NCBI GenBank assembly: GCA_025462725.1
Contig: JAOAPE010000008.1
Location: forward strand, 248,001 to 312,000
DNA: 64,000 nucleotides
Reading direction: 5' to 3'
Origin: Terriglobales bacterium
GTDB taxonomy: Bacteria > Acidobacteriota > Terriglobia > Terriglobales > Acidobacteriaceae
Both the position numbers and the translations under genes were made by a program. The notes beneath the pieces were generated by a model. It ran no database searches, had not been told where the DNA came from, and saw nothing but the letters and a program-made list of their open reading frames with translations. This document shows, one piece after another, positions 31,817-40,811 of the stretch (the first letter of the stretch is position 1; each line of letters begins with the position of its first letter).

Positions 31817-32920
31817 ATGGCACGCGCGAAATCTAAAATCCCCGTCGACATCGAGCCAGCAGAGTTTCCTAAGCTCAATCTTCCCCTCCAACCGCCATTC
31901 CAGCCAATGGAAGCGCGCATCGGTAAAGCAATTCCTGAAGGCAAGGAATGGATATACGAGCCCAAGTGGGATGGCTTCCGCTGCTTAGCGTTCCGCGATG
32001 GCGACAACATTGTGCTGCAATCGAAGTCCGGACAGCCGCTCACGCGTTATTTCCCCGAACTTGTTGACGCGCTGCTGAAGCTGCGCGCCGAGCAATTTGT
32101 GTTGGACGGAGAGATCGTCATAGAAGCTGACGGACATCTCGACTTCAACGCGCTGCTCCAGAGGATTCATCCGGCGGAGTCGCGGATCAAGAAGTTAAGC
32201 CGTGAGACTCCGGTGATGATCTTCTGCTTTGACCTGCTCGTGGATTCGAAGGGGAATCTTCTGACGGACACTCCGTTGGAAGACCGCAAGAAAGCCATTG
32301 CAGATTTCTTTAAGAAGGCCATCCAGCCCAGCGCTGCAAAGGAGATGATTCGCCTGGCTCCGAGCTCTCCTTCGCGGGACGAAGCTGACAAGTGGATGAC
32401 CGAAATGGCCGCGTACGGTTGCGACGGGATCGTTGCGAAACTAGGAGACGAGCCGTACCACTCCGGCGACCGCGATGCGATGGTCAAGGTGAAGCGGCTG
32501 CGCACCTCGGATTGCGTCATTGGTGGCTTTCGGTATGCGACCAAGAAGAACGCGGGCGTCGGATCGATTCTGCTTGGGCTCTACAACGAGGCGAGAGAAC
32601 TAGACCATGTCGGGTTCTGTTCCGGCTTCACCGCCGAACAACGAATAGACTTAGTCAAGAAGCTCGTTCCGCTGATTGAAAAGCCAGGCTTCACGGGCAA
32701 AGCTCCGGGAGGACCGAGCCGATGGTCGGCCGCGAATCCACGGTCAACTGAGTGGGAGCCATTGCGTCCGGAACTGGTCTGCGAAGTTCAGTATGACCAC
32801 TTCGCCGATGGCAGGTTTCGCCACGGGACGAAATTTTTGCGGTGGCGTCCGGATAAAGCTCCGAAGCAATGCACGTTCGAGCAGTTGCAGCCGGCAAAGC
32901 CGGGTAAAAAGGCTGCTTAG
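31817..32920 (+). CDS. ATP-dependent DNA ligase (LigC/LigD-ligase type)
   Basis: This 367-residue ligase has the nucleotidyltransferase motif I EPKWDGFR with adenylated Lys50, motif III (LDGEIVI, then FCFDLL), motif IV (CDGIVAK), motif V (VKVKRLRTSDCVIGG) and a C-terminal OB fold ending in RWRPDK. It uses ATP rather than NAD to seal nicks. The ligase stands alone, without the primase and nuclease modules of full LigD or an adjacent Ku gene, as in LigC-type enzymes used in alternative end-joining or base-excision repair. Confidence 0.9.
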   Translation: MARAKSKIPVDIEPAEFPKLNLPLQPPFQPMEARIGKAIPEGKEWIYEPKWDGFRCLAFRDGDNIVLQSKSGQPLTRYFPELVDALLKLRAEQFVLDGEIVIEADGHLDFNALLQRIHPAESRIKKLSRETPVMIFCFDLLVDSKGNLLTDTPLEDRKKAIADFFKKAIQPSAAKEMIRLAPSSPSRDEADKWMTEMAAYGCDGIVAKLGDEPYHSGDRDAMVKVKRLRTSDCVIGGFRYATKKNAGVGSILLGLYNEARELDHVGFCSGFTAEQRIDLVKKLVPLIEKPGFTGKAPGGPSRWSAANPRSTEWEPLRPELVCEVQYDHFADGRFRHGTKFLRWRPDKAPKQCTFEQLQPAKPGKKAA

Positions 32921-32955
32921 CATTAGGTAAGTGGTCTGCTACTATCCTGCTCACG

Positions 32956-33873
32956 ATGGGCAAGAGTCAGGTCGTCGCCTCAGTTACTCCTATCTTGGAT
33001 CTGGACTCACCGCTTCCCCGGTCCTTTGAAAAGGGCTTAACTTGGCGCGATGTCGTGATCCTACTCGTTTTTACCTTCGGCGCAGCTCTCTTCGTGTATT
33101 TCACCGTACAAATTCCCGTTATTTCGAGGATTGCTGCTCGCGTAAATATTATTTTCAATCAGCAAATAGGGTTGAACTCCTCAACCGACATATACATGCC
33201 CGTGAAAGTGGCCGCTCTTTTCGCGTTCATGGTTTTCCCGGTAGCTGCTATACACGAGTTCGGGCATCTAGCCGCTGGCCTCTTAGCCAAGCTCCGCTTC
33301 AAGATTCTCGTCGTTGCGCCCTTCTCGCTGACCAATAGCGAAAGTGGACTGAAGGTACAAGTACATCGGAACCTTCCTGTTTCTGGATACGTCCACATGG
33401 ATTTTGATCGCCGGGTACGCATGCGCAAGAGATATTTGTTGTTTACCGCTGGCGGGCCGCTTGCGAACCTAATTTCTGGTTTCCTTGCACTGTTTGTTTT
33501 GGAAACAGGAATAATTGATCCAACTTCGTTGTGGCACAAGGCGCTCGCAATGTTCTCCGCATATTCGCTCTTTACTGGAATCTCAAACCTTTTCCCATTT
33601 CAAACAAGCTTGGCAGCCAGCGACGGAGTAACTTTGTACATGCTCAGCAGGTCTCCAGCAAAAACTCGTTCGTGGTTAGCTGTATTTGCACTTAACCGTC
33701 TTTTGGAACGGCATGTGCCAGTAAAATCTTGGAACAAAAAATGGGCAGAATGGGCTGGATGCAATAAAGACAAAAGCGGTCTAGCATTTAGGGGCAACTG
33801 GCTTGGCCTACATGCGGGCAAGCGCTCGGGAAGAGAGAGACGAGGCTGCGTTGCATCTAGAAAGATGCCTTGA
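32956..33873 (+). CDS. M50-like membrane metalloprotease, 5' part of a frameshifted gene
   Basis: This 305-residue reading frame has several membrane helices and the zinc motif HEFGH at about residue 94 in PVAAIHEFGHLAAGLL, with a second region AGGPLANLISGFLAL of the M50 (site-2 protease-like) type. From about residue 284 the frame leaves the conserved path and ends in a Lys/Arg-rich tail (GKRSGRERRG). Deleting one T at 33803-33804 would join it in frame to the next reading frame (NWLAYMRASAREERDE). The native product would then be about 400 residues. The function is inferred from the HExxH and helix pattern only; sequencing error is an alternative. Confidence 0.72.
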   Translation: MGKSQVVASVTPILDLDSPLPRSFEKGLTWRDVVILLVFTFGAALFVYFTVQIPVISRIAARVNIIFNQQIGLNSSTDIYMPVKVAALFAFMVFPVAAIHEFGHLAAGLLAKLRFKILVVAPFSLTNSESGLKVQVHRNLPVSGYVHMDFDRRVRMRKRYLLFTAGGPLANLISGFLALFVLETGIIDPTSLWHKALAMFSAYSLFTGISNLFPFQTSLAASDGVTLYMLSRSPAKTRSWLAVFALNRLLERHVPVKSWNKKWAEWAGCNKDKSGLAFRGNWLGLHAGKRSGRERRGCVASRKMP

Positions 33874-34165
33874 GCGGATTCGTTTTGCCGGAACCGTGTA
33901 CCGCGAGGTTTTGCTGTTAGAGGCTTCGGTTTTTAGTGCTTGGCACAGGAGAGATGCCCAAAAGGCCATTCAATGGCGAAACCGAATCGTGAAGAAGATA
34001 GAACTTCCAGAACTCTTAAATCTAAGAGCCCAAATTGCAATTGATTCCGCGCTCGACAACTTCGCAGACGCGTTAGTTTCGTGCGACAAGGCTTGGGATC
34101 TATTGAAAAAAACTCAGCCTCTGAGTCCCAGCTACAATCGTGGCGCGAGTGGAAAGTGGACATAG
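33803..34165 (+). CDS. 3' part of the frameshifted M50-like gene (helical, TPR-like domain)
   Basis: A 120-residue frame overlaps the preceding one by 71 bp in another phase. It is all-helical (ASAREERDEAALHLERCL, RRDAQKAIQWRNRIV, LPELLNLRAQIAIDSALDNFADALVSCDKAW), like a TPR bundle. It has no ribosome site of its own; translation would start at TTG. This fits a cytosolic C-terminal domain of the membrane protease cut off by a one-base insertion. If the shift is real, the locus may be a pseudogene or use programmed frameshifting. Confidence 0.55.
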   Translation: MAYMRASAREERDEAALHLERCLERIRFAGTVYREVLLLEASVFSAWHRRDAQKAIQWRNRIVKKIELPELLNLRAQIAIDSALDNFADALVSCDKAWDLLKKTQPLSPSYNRGASGKWT

Positions 34166-34211
34166 AAGCCCGTAGATCGGATGTTGAGACATCGCCGGTC
34201 TAGCCCCCGTT

Positions 34212-34240
34212 TTGCCCTTTCCGGCATGCCATGTTATTCT
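34212..34240 (+). promoter_or_regulatory. Candidate promoter of rpsO
   Basis: A TTGCCC box and a TATTCT box with 17-bp spacing end about 48 bp before the GTG start. The layout matches a housekeeping sigma-factor promoter. Confidence 0.5.
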
Positions 34241-34287
34241 TTTTAGGACATTAATCGAACGTAAAGACTAGGAGTGCGCCAGCTTCA

Positions 34288-34554
34288 GTGTTAGCAACCG
34301 AGAAAAAACAGAGCGTTATCAGCCAATATCGCACGCATCCCACGGACACCGGTAGCCCACAGGTTCAGATTGCAGTGTTGAGCGAACGGATCGGCGAATT
34401 GACCGAACATTTCAAGTCCCATCAGAAGGACCACGCGTCCCGTCGCGGTCTTCTCATGATGGTCAGCCGACGTCGTCGTCTGCTTGACTACCTCAAGAGC
34501 CACGATTCCGAGTCTTACAAAGACGTGATTCAGAAGCTCGGCATCCGCAAATAA
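34288..34554 (+). CDS. rpsO: 30S ribosomal protein S15
   Basis: This 88-residue protein has the standard length and blocks: [47 protein letters not shown] and LGIRK end. It binds 16S rRNA in the central domain at an early step of 30S assembly. The start is a GTG; an AGGAG lies about 13 bases before it, farther than usual. pnp follows after 215 bp, the common rpsO-pnp order. Confidence 0.97.
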   Translation: MLATEKKQSVISQYRTHPTDTGSPQVQIAVLSERIGELTEHFKSHQKDHASRRGLLMMVSRRRRLLDYLKSHDSESYKDVIQKLGIRK

Positions 34555-34593
34555 TCCAGCTTGCAAAGGCAGTTGGCAGTTTTGTATTGGCAC

Positions 34594-34617
34594 GACGGGA
34601 GGACTATTTCTCCCGTC
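34594..34617 (+). terminator. Stem-loop between rpsO and pnp
   Basis: An 8-bp stem (GACGGGAG / CTCCCGTC) with an 8-base loop lies 40 bp after rpsO. A T-rich stretch follows only after a short gap, so it may be a partial terminator, or an RNase processing hairpin of the kind that mediates PNPase autocontrol in other bacteria. Confidence 0.5.
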
Positions 34618-34769
34618 CTGCACTTTGTTTTAACCATCTCTCGCGCCTAGCATTGAAAGATCCCGGCAACGGACATGCCTGATTCCGCTATCCAGACGCA
34701 ACCGCGCCTCCAGCAAATCGTCTGCATCTCCGTCCTTTGCGGCGCCTTCCATACAGAAAAGAGGAAACC

Positions 34770-37130
34770 ATGAAGCAAGAAACCACTGTCCAACTGGCAG
34801 GCGGTAAGTCCATCAGCATTGAGACCGGAAAACTGGCCAAGCAAGCACACGGATCTGTTGTGGTCCGCATCGGGGACAACGTTGTCCTCACCACAGCATG
34901 CTCGAATCCGGAACCGCGTGAGGGCATTGATTTCTTCCCCCTCACCGTTGATTACCGCGAATACACCTACGCGGGCGGACGCATCCCCGGTGGATTCATT
35001 AAGCGTGAAGGACGCCCAAGCGAGCGCGAGATCCTCGTATGCCGCATGATCGACCGTCCTATCCGCCCGCTCTTCCCGGAAACCTTCCGCAACGAAACAC
35101 AGATCATCTCCCTGGTACTTTCAGCCGACACAGAAAACGATCCTGACGTTGCCGCCATGAACGGCGCCAGCGCTGCATTGACCATCTCTGACATTCCGTT
35201 CAACGGACCTGTGGGAGCTGTGCGCGTGGGACAAGTCGGTGGGAACTTCATCGTCAATCCTACTTACGCGGAAATGGCGGAGAGCGCCGTGAACATCGTT
35301 GTGGTCGCGACTGCTGATGGAATCGTTATGGTGGAAGCCGGCGCGAAGGGCGTCAGCGAAGAGACCACGCTGGGCGCGATCGAGTTCGCGCACCAAGAGA
35401 TCAAGAAGATCGTCGCTGCCATCGACGATCTTGCCAAGAAAGTTGGCAAGAAGAAAAGGGAAGTGCTTCCAGCAGAGTTCGACGAAGCGTATTACACCGA
35501 GCTCAAGAAGAGCCTCTGGGACAAACTCGCCGACGCATGCGATACCAAGAAATATCAGAAGGAAGAAAGCTACAACAAGATCAAAGCCCTTAAGAAGGAA
35601 GGCAAGAACGCCATTCCTGAAGAAGACGCTGCTGGTCGCACGAAGTTCGGCAAGTACTTTGACGCGATGCGGGAGCGCTTGTTCCGCGAGCAGGTCACAA
35701 AGGATCGTCGCCGTCCTGACGCGCGCGCCTTTGACGAGATCCGTCAGATCACCATCGAGACAGGTGTTCTGCCGCGGACGCACGGGTCTGCGCTATTCAC
35801 TCGTGGAGAAACCCAGGCTTTAGTCACCACCACCCTTGGCACGTCGGACGACACGCAGCGCATCGAGCGCTATCAAGGCGAAATTCGCAAGAACTTCATG
35901 CTGCACTACAACTTCCCCCCGTTCTCGGTGGGTGAGACAGGCCGCATGACCGGCGTTGGACGCCGCGAAATCGGACACGGAGCTCTTGCCGAACGCGCAA
36001 TCAGCGCGGTTCTTCCCGGAGAAGAGTGGCCGTACACCATGCGCGTGGTCTCTGACATCCTTGAGTCGAACGGTTCATCTTCGATGGCTTCCATCTGCGG
36101 CGCTTCACTTTCGCTCATGGACGCTGGCGTCCCGTTGAAGGCTCCGGTTGCCGGAGTCGCCATGGGATTGGTGAAGGAAGGCGATGCATATGCCATCCTC
36201 ACGGACATCGCCGGCGCCGAAGACCATTACGGTGACATGGATTTCAAAGTCGCCGGAACGCGCGAAGGCATTACCGCTCTGCAGATGGACATCAAGATCT
36301 CCGGCCTTACCAGCCAGATCATGCGTGAAGCCATGGAGCAGGCACGTCGCGGTCGTCTATTCATTCTCGACAAGATGGAGCAGATCATTGCTGGCGGACG
36401 CGAAGAGATGTCGAAGTTTGCGCCACGCATTCACACGCTTCAGATTCCCGTGGACAAGATCCGCGACCTCATCGGGCCTGGTGGCAAGATGATTCGCAGC
36501 ATCGTCGAGCGCACGGGCGTGAAGATCGATGTGGAAGATTCCGGAAAGGTCAATGTCGCTTCAAACGACGAAGCAGCATTGGCGCAGGCTCTCCAGATCA
36601 TTGGCGACATCACGGCTACGCCGGAAGTGGGTAAAACCTATCTGGGCAAGGTGGTTCGGCTCGCTGAGTTCGGCGCATTCGTCGAAATCTTTCCCGGAAC
36701 TGACGGACTGCTTCACATTAGTGAGATCGCAGAGCATCGCGTGAACGAAGTGAAGGACGAACTCAATGAAGGCGATCAGATCCTCGTGAAAGTGCTTTCC
36801 ATGGAAGGCAATCGCATCAAGCTTTCGCGCAAGGCGATCCTGAAGGAACAGCGCGCCAAGATGGCGGCTGAGAATGGCGAACCCGTTGAAGAGGGAATGA
36901 CCATCGAAGGCGGCGGGGATTTTGCTGATACCGAACCCACAGATGGCGAACCGAACTTCAATCGTGTCCAAGGTGCTGGCGCAGGCGCCGGTGCTGGTGG
37001 CGGTCGCGGAGATCGTGGCGGACGTCCTGGCGGTGGTGGTGGACGCGGTCGCGGTGGTCCCGGTGGCGGACGCGGTGGTCGAGGCGGACGCCCCGGTGGT
37101 GGTGGCGGCGGTGGTCGCGGTCGTCGGTAG
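34770..37130 (+). CDS. pnp: Polynucleotide phosphorylase with Gly/Arg-rich tail
   Basis: This 786-residue 3'-5' phosphorolytic exoribonuclease starts at an ATG after GAGGAAACC. Domains in order: RNase PH-1 (about 1-220), alpha-helical linker, RNase PH-2 (about 320-540; FRNE, RREIGHGALAERA, SDILESNGSSSMASICG, DIAGAEDHYGDMDFKVAGT), KH (IRDLIGPGGKMI) and S1 (GKVVRLAEFGAFVEI, DGLLHISEI). The last 50 or so residues are almost only Gly and Arg (GRGGPGGGRGG type), an RGG-like extension absent from the E. coli enzyme. The tail probably adds RNA binding. A bidirectional terminator follows. Confidence 0.97.
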   Translation: MKQETTVQLAGGKSISIETGKLAKQAHGSVVVRIGDNVVLTTACSNPEPREGIDFFPLTVDYREYTYAGGRIPGGFIKREGRPSEREILVCRMIDRPIRPLFPETFRNETQIISLVLSADTENDPDVAAMNGASAALTISDIPFNGPVGAVRVGQVGGNFIVNPTYAEMAESAVNIVVVATADGIVMVEAGAKGVSEETTLGAIEFAHQEIKKIVAAIDDLAKKVGKKKREVLPAEFDEAYYTELKKSLWDKLADACDTKKYQKEESYNKIKALKKEGKNAIPEEDAAGRTKFGKYFDAMRERLFREQVTKDRRRPDARAFDEIRQITIETGVLPRTHGSALFTRGETQALVTTTLGTSDDTQRIERYQGEIRKNFMLHYNFPPFSVGETGRMTGVGRREIGHGALAERAISAVLPGEEWPYTMRVVSDILESNGSSSMASICGASLSLMDAGVPLKAPVAGVAMGLVKEGDAYAILTDIAGAEDHYGDMDFKVAGTREGITALQMDIKISGLTSQIMREAMEQARRGRLFILDKMEQIIAGGREEMSKFAPRIHTLQIPVDKIRDLIGPGGKMIRSIVERTGVKIDVEDSGKVNVASNDEAALAQALQIIGDITATPEVGKTYLGKVVRLAEFGAFVEIFPGTDGLLHISEIAEHRVNEVKDELNEGDQILVKVLSMEGNRIKLSRKAILKEQRAKMAAENGEPVEEGMTIEGGGDFADTEPTDGEPNFNRVQGAGAGAGAGGGRGDRGGRPGGGGGRGRGGPGGGRGGRGGRPGGGGGGGRGRR

Positions 37131-37150
37131 TTCGAACACCTTAAAGTAAA

Positions 37151-37180
37151 AAAGAGCCGCTGAGATCAGCGGCTCTTTTC
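37151..37180. terminator. Bidirectional terminator between pnp and the M61 peptidase
   Basis: A 13-bp stem (core AGAGCCGCTGA / TCAGCGGCTCT) with a 2-base centre is flanked by an A-run on the left and a T-run on the right. It can stop pnp from the left and the convergent M61 gene from the right. Confidence 0.88.
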
Positions 37181-37193
37181 TTTGCTAGTTCAA

Positions 37194-39086
37194 TTACTGC
37201 GTCCCGCCTGCTGCTTTCTGAGTGCCCTTATCGGCGCCCATCCAGCTTGAGAGGATCTGCTTCTGCAGATCGCTTGGATTGGCTACTTCTTTGATCGCGT
37301 ACGTTGTGGTTGAGTCCTGACCAACGGTCACCGGAATGCGTTTCAGCGAGCCGCGACGGAATACGGTGAATGTTACTTCGCTGCCGGGCTTCTGTTCCTT
37401 CCATAGGTCGGCGTAATTCGTGGCCGTGACCTGATCGCCGTTGAGGGCAACGATCACGTCACCGATGTCGAAGCCCGCTGCCGCTGCTGCGGAACCGCTC
37501 TTAATGCCGGTGACGCCGATCTGTCCCTCGGGAAGAACTGTGGGAGGCGCGCCAGGGAATGTAGAAGCGATGTTCCGGCCGGTGGTGATGCCGATCGTCG
37601 AATCAGCTTTTCCCGGCTTCGAATCCAGAGTTAGTCCGGCGTGGGTGAGGTAATCGTTCCACGAGACCTCTGAGGTGCCGCTGACATACTTCGCAAAGAA
37701 GTCGCCGAAATCAGAATTGTTCGGAGCAGCTTCCTTTGTGATCACTTCAACGGCATTGCGGAAACCTTGTTTCTCCTCGAAACCGGGTTTGGGCAGAGCG
37801 TAGTTCTTGTTCAGGTAATGGAAGACGTCCAACAAAGTCCGCTTGTTCTGCGTGCGCTGGCGAATTTCGAGATCAAGCAGATTTCCCAGCAACTCACCTT
37901 TGTTGTAGTAATCGATCCGGTTGTTGGCTGCGTTGCTGCCGCTGTTCCATGTGTCCCAACTGGAAAGTTCAACGCTCATCATTTTTCGTCCTGCGGCATT
38001 TTGCAGCGACTCAATCTGTTTCGCGACTTCGTCGTTGTACTCCTGTTGCGACCACAATCCGCTGCGACGTAGGCCCAGTGCTGCCCAGTAGCTTGTCATG
38101 CCTTCTGAGACGTAGAGGTTGCGGGTGTTCTGTTCATGCGAATAATCGAATGGCCCGAGTATTTGCGGACGTATACGTTTCACGTTCCACAAGTGGAAAT
38201 ATTCGTGCGCCACCACGAATAAGAACCGGCTGTAATTGGCGCGGCTTGCATGAGTGGCATTGGCGGAGAAAGTAATGTCAGTGGAGTTCAAGTGCTCCAG
38301 TCCGCCGGAGCCGTTACCCGGGCGTGCGCGCAGGAAGAAAACATATTTCTTGTACGGCGCGCCTTCCATCATGTCAGTGAGCGTGCTCACCACGCGCTTG
38401 GTATCGTCCGTGATCAGCTGTTTGTTGAAGTTTCCTTTGCCGATGAAGACGATGTAGTGCGGGACACCATGATACTCGAACTGCGTCTGCTCCCAATTGT
38501 CTCCGGTGACGACGGAAGAATCGACGAAGGTGTCATAGTCCGGGGCAACGAAAGTGTTTGCCTCGGGACCTGAATCCATTCCTGTCTGAGTCTTCCAACT
38601 TGCGGGCAGATTCAGTTTCAGGCTGACCGCTCCGCCAAGAGGATACGGCGCTTTGCCAACGACATACATGAATACCGATGGTCCGCGCAGGTACGCGCCC
38701 TGCTCGTTGAAGTCTGCCGAGTAGAGGTTGTAATTGACGGTGATTTTGTCGTCTTTGCCGCTGCCGCGCCACACGCGCCAGGTTTGTTTGTCAGTCTTCT
38801 CAAATTTCAGCGCAGCGCCTGCGGAATCTGTTGCAGCAAATTCCTGAACTTGGCGCCAGTTATCGCCAATCCTGTACGCGCCGGGCGCCCAAGCAGGGAA
38901 GGCTACGTCAACAGATTGCTCTTTTACGCCGTTCACTTCCATGGAAATGTGCAGCATGTGCGTCGCGGGCTGGGGATCTGTGGTGACGCTGTAGCGGACT
39001 GGCGCGGATTGAGCAGAAGCAGCCGCAGCTAACGCCACAACAAACAAAAGGGTAGAAATAATTCCAAGTTTCCTCTGAGAGTTCAT
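37194..39086 (-). CDS. Secreted M61 family metallopeptidase with PDZ domain
   Basis: This 630-residue protein has a signal peptide (residues 1-25). The N-terminal beta domain precedes the thermolysin-like catalytic domain with HEYFH at 294-298 and third zinc ligand Glu328 (VSEGMTSYW). A PDZ domain follows at about 500-600 (GSAAAAAGFDIGDVIVALNGDQV). This is the glycyl aminopeptidase / M61 architecture. It acts in the periplasm or outside, trimming peptides; the family favours N-terminal Gly or Ala. It stands alone, with a shared terminator with pnp. Confidence 0.92.
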   Translation of the reverse strand: MNSQRKLGIISTLLFVVALAAAASAQSAPVRYSVTTDPQPATHMLHISMEVNGVKEQSVDVAFPAWAPGAYRIGDNWRQVQEFAATDSAGAALKFEKTDKQTWRVWRGSGKDDKITVNYNLYSADFNEQGAYLRGPSVFMYVVGKAPYPLGGAVSLKLNLPASWKTQTGMDSGPEANTFVAPDYDTFVDSSVVTGDNWEQTQFEYHGVPHYIVFIGKGNFNKQLITDDTKRVVSTLTDMMEGAPYKKYVFFLRARPGNGSGGLEHLNSTDITFSANATHASRANYSRFLFVVAHEYFHLWNVKRIRPQILGPFDYSHEQNTRNLYVSEGMTSYWAALGLRRSGLWSQQEYNDEVAKQIESLQNAAGRKMMSVELSSWDTWNSGSNAANNRIDYYNKGELLGNLLDLEIRQRTQNKRTLLDVFHYLNKNYALPKPGFEEKQGFRNAVEVITKEAAPNNSDFGDFFAKYVSGTSEVSWNDYLTHAGLTLDSKPGKADSTIGITTGRNIASTFPGAPPTVLPEGQIGVTGIKSGSAAAAAGFDIGDVIVALNGDQVTATNYADLWKEQKPGSEVTFTVFRRGSLKRIPVTVGQDSTTTYAIKEVANPSDLQKQILSSWMGADKGTQKAAGGTQ

Positions 39087-39302
39087 AGGTAAGGCTTCAA
39101 TTCCTGATTTAAAGATTTGTGTGAGAGTTTCGTAATCGAGCGCGCAATCTTAACACGCAGCCCGCGGCGCAGGCGTCAACTTCCGTCATCATCAGACAAC
39201 TCTTACCCAAATAGCGTCATCGAACAGCACATAAAAGTACGTTCATCGTTTCCACCTGGCTCTACCCACCACCGCAATATTGATAATCCTCAGGAGACAG
39301 TT

Positions 39303-40811
39303 TTGACGAACAGCAAAAATTCGGTTGGCGCAGATTCTGTGCACACTGAAGCACGGGCTAAGACCGGAATCGCAGGACTAGACGACATTCTCAACGGTGG
39401 CTTGCCTGAGGGTCACCTTTACCTACTTGAAGGTGATCCGGGAACTGGAAAGACGACGATTGCCCTTCAGTTTCTGATGGAAGGTGTCAAGCGCGGTGAA
39501 AAAGGACTTTATGTCACGCTCTCCGAATCTAAACATGAACTTTTGGGAGTAGCCCGTTCCCACGGTTGGTCATTGGAGGGTATTCCCATATTTGAGATGG
39601 CGCCGCAAACCGAAGACATTCACCCTGAGGCGCAATACACCGTCTTTCATCCCGCGGAAATGGAACTGGCCGACACTACCAGTTCTGTCTTGAAGCAGGT
39701 GGATGAGATCGGTCCTCAGCGCGTGGTTTTCGATTCACTTTCCGAACTAAGGATGTTGGCGCGCGACCCTTTGCGGTACCGCCGCCAGATTCTGGGGCTC
39801 AAAAGCTACTTCTCCGGACGCGACTGCACCGTGGTTCTCCTTGACGACCGCACCTCTGAAACCGCTGACCTCCAACTGCAAAGCATTGCCCATGGTGTGA
39901 TCATCTTGCAGTCACTCGAACGGGATTACGGTATCAAGAGACGCAGGTTGGAGGTCAGAAAACTCCGTGGCTCCCGCTTTCGCGAAGGCTTCCACGATTA
40001 CAGCATTCAGCACGGCGGAGTCGTTGTTTATCCGCGCCTGATCGCTTCCGAGCATAACGATGGGGTTAAATCCAAAGTGGTGCCTAGCGGCTTGAAAGAG
40101 TTGGACGAGCTATTCGGTGGGGGCATTGACGCTGGGACCAGCACGTTGTTGATGGGCCCCGCAGGTTGCGGTAAATCAACCATAGCTGCGCGTTACGTCG
40201 TCTCTGCGGCTGAGCGGGGAGAGAACGCCGCGATATTTGCTTTCGACGAAAATATTGAGACTCTGCTCAATCGCGCTGAGGGTCTCAACATGGACATCCG
40301 CAAGCACATCAAGGCCGGGAAGGTGACCGTTCAGCAGGTTGACCCTGCGGAACTTTCTCCCGGCGAGTTTGTCCATCTAGTCAGGGCACGAATAGAGAAA
40401 GACGAAACCACGGTTGTAGTGATCGATAGCTTGAACGGGTTCATGAATTCCATGCCGGGCGAGACATATCTCACCATGCAGATGCACGAACTGCTTATGT
40501 ATCTGAATCAGCACGGTGTTGCCACGCTGGTGACCATGGCAGAGCACGGATTCGTCGGCGCCAATATGGCAAGTCCGGTCGATGTTAGCTATCTTGCTGA
40601 CGGTGTGCTCCTCTTCAGGTATTTTGAAGCTTCTGGAGAGATCAAGCAGGCAATCTCCGTGGTTAAGAAAAGAAGCGGCGCTCATGAGCGCACCATCCGT
40701 GAATTGATCTTTGGTGGTGGAGAGATTCGCGTTGGCAAGCCCTTGCATGAGTTCGAAGGTGTTTTGACAGGAGTGCCGAAATTCCTGGGGAAAAAGGGAG
40801 CACTGGCCTAG
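39303..40811 (+). CDS. KaiC-like double ATPase
   Basis: This 502-residue protein has two RecA-type KaiC domains, each with a P-loop: GDPGTGKT (44-51) and GPAGCGKS (285-292). Walker B strands are RVVFDSLSEL and TVVVIDSLNGF. The start is a TTG at 39303, 6 bases after AGGAG; farther upstream the open frame lacks a ribosome site and homology. The next gene, a histidine kinase, begins on the base after its stop, so the two form a unit. No KaiA or KaiB is present. Such non-cyanobacterial KaiC proteins are ATP-dependent signalling proteins; a timing role is not shown. Confidence 0.9.
   Translation: MTNSKNSVGADSVHTEARAKTGIAGLDDILNGGLPEGHLYLLEGDPGTGKTTIALQFLMEGVKRGEKGLYVTLSESKHELLGVARSHGWSLEGIPIFEMAPQTEDIHPEAQYTVFHPAEMELADTTSSVLKQVDEIGPQRVVFDSLSELRMLARDPLRYRRQILGLKSYFSGRDCTVVLLDDRTSETADLQLQSIAHGVIILQSLERDYGIKRRRLEVRKLRGSRFREGFHDYSIQHGGVVVYPRLIASEHNDGVKSKVVPSGLKELDELFGGGIDAGTSTLLMGPAGCGKSTIAARYVVSAAERGENAAIFAFDENIETLLNRAEGLNMDIRKHIKAGKVTVQQVDPAELSPGEFVHLVRARIEKDETTVVVIDSLNGFMNSMPGETYLTMQMHELLMYLNQHGVATLVTMAEHGFVGANMASPVDVSYLADGVLLFRYFEASGEIKQAISVVKKRSGAHERTIRELIFGGGEIRVGKPLHEFEGVLTGVPKFLGKKGALA

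Noticed and set aside
31267-32043. 258-codon open frame on the minus strand
   Set aside because: It crosses the citrate synthase terminator and two well-supported plus-strand genes.
36561-37139. Thr/Ala/Ser-rich open frame opposite the pnp 3' end
   Set aside because: The low-complexity product is the reverse complement of the Gly/Arg codons of the PNPase tail.
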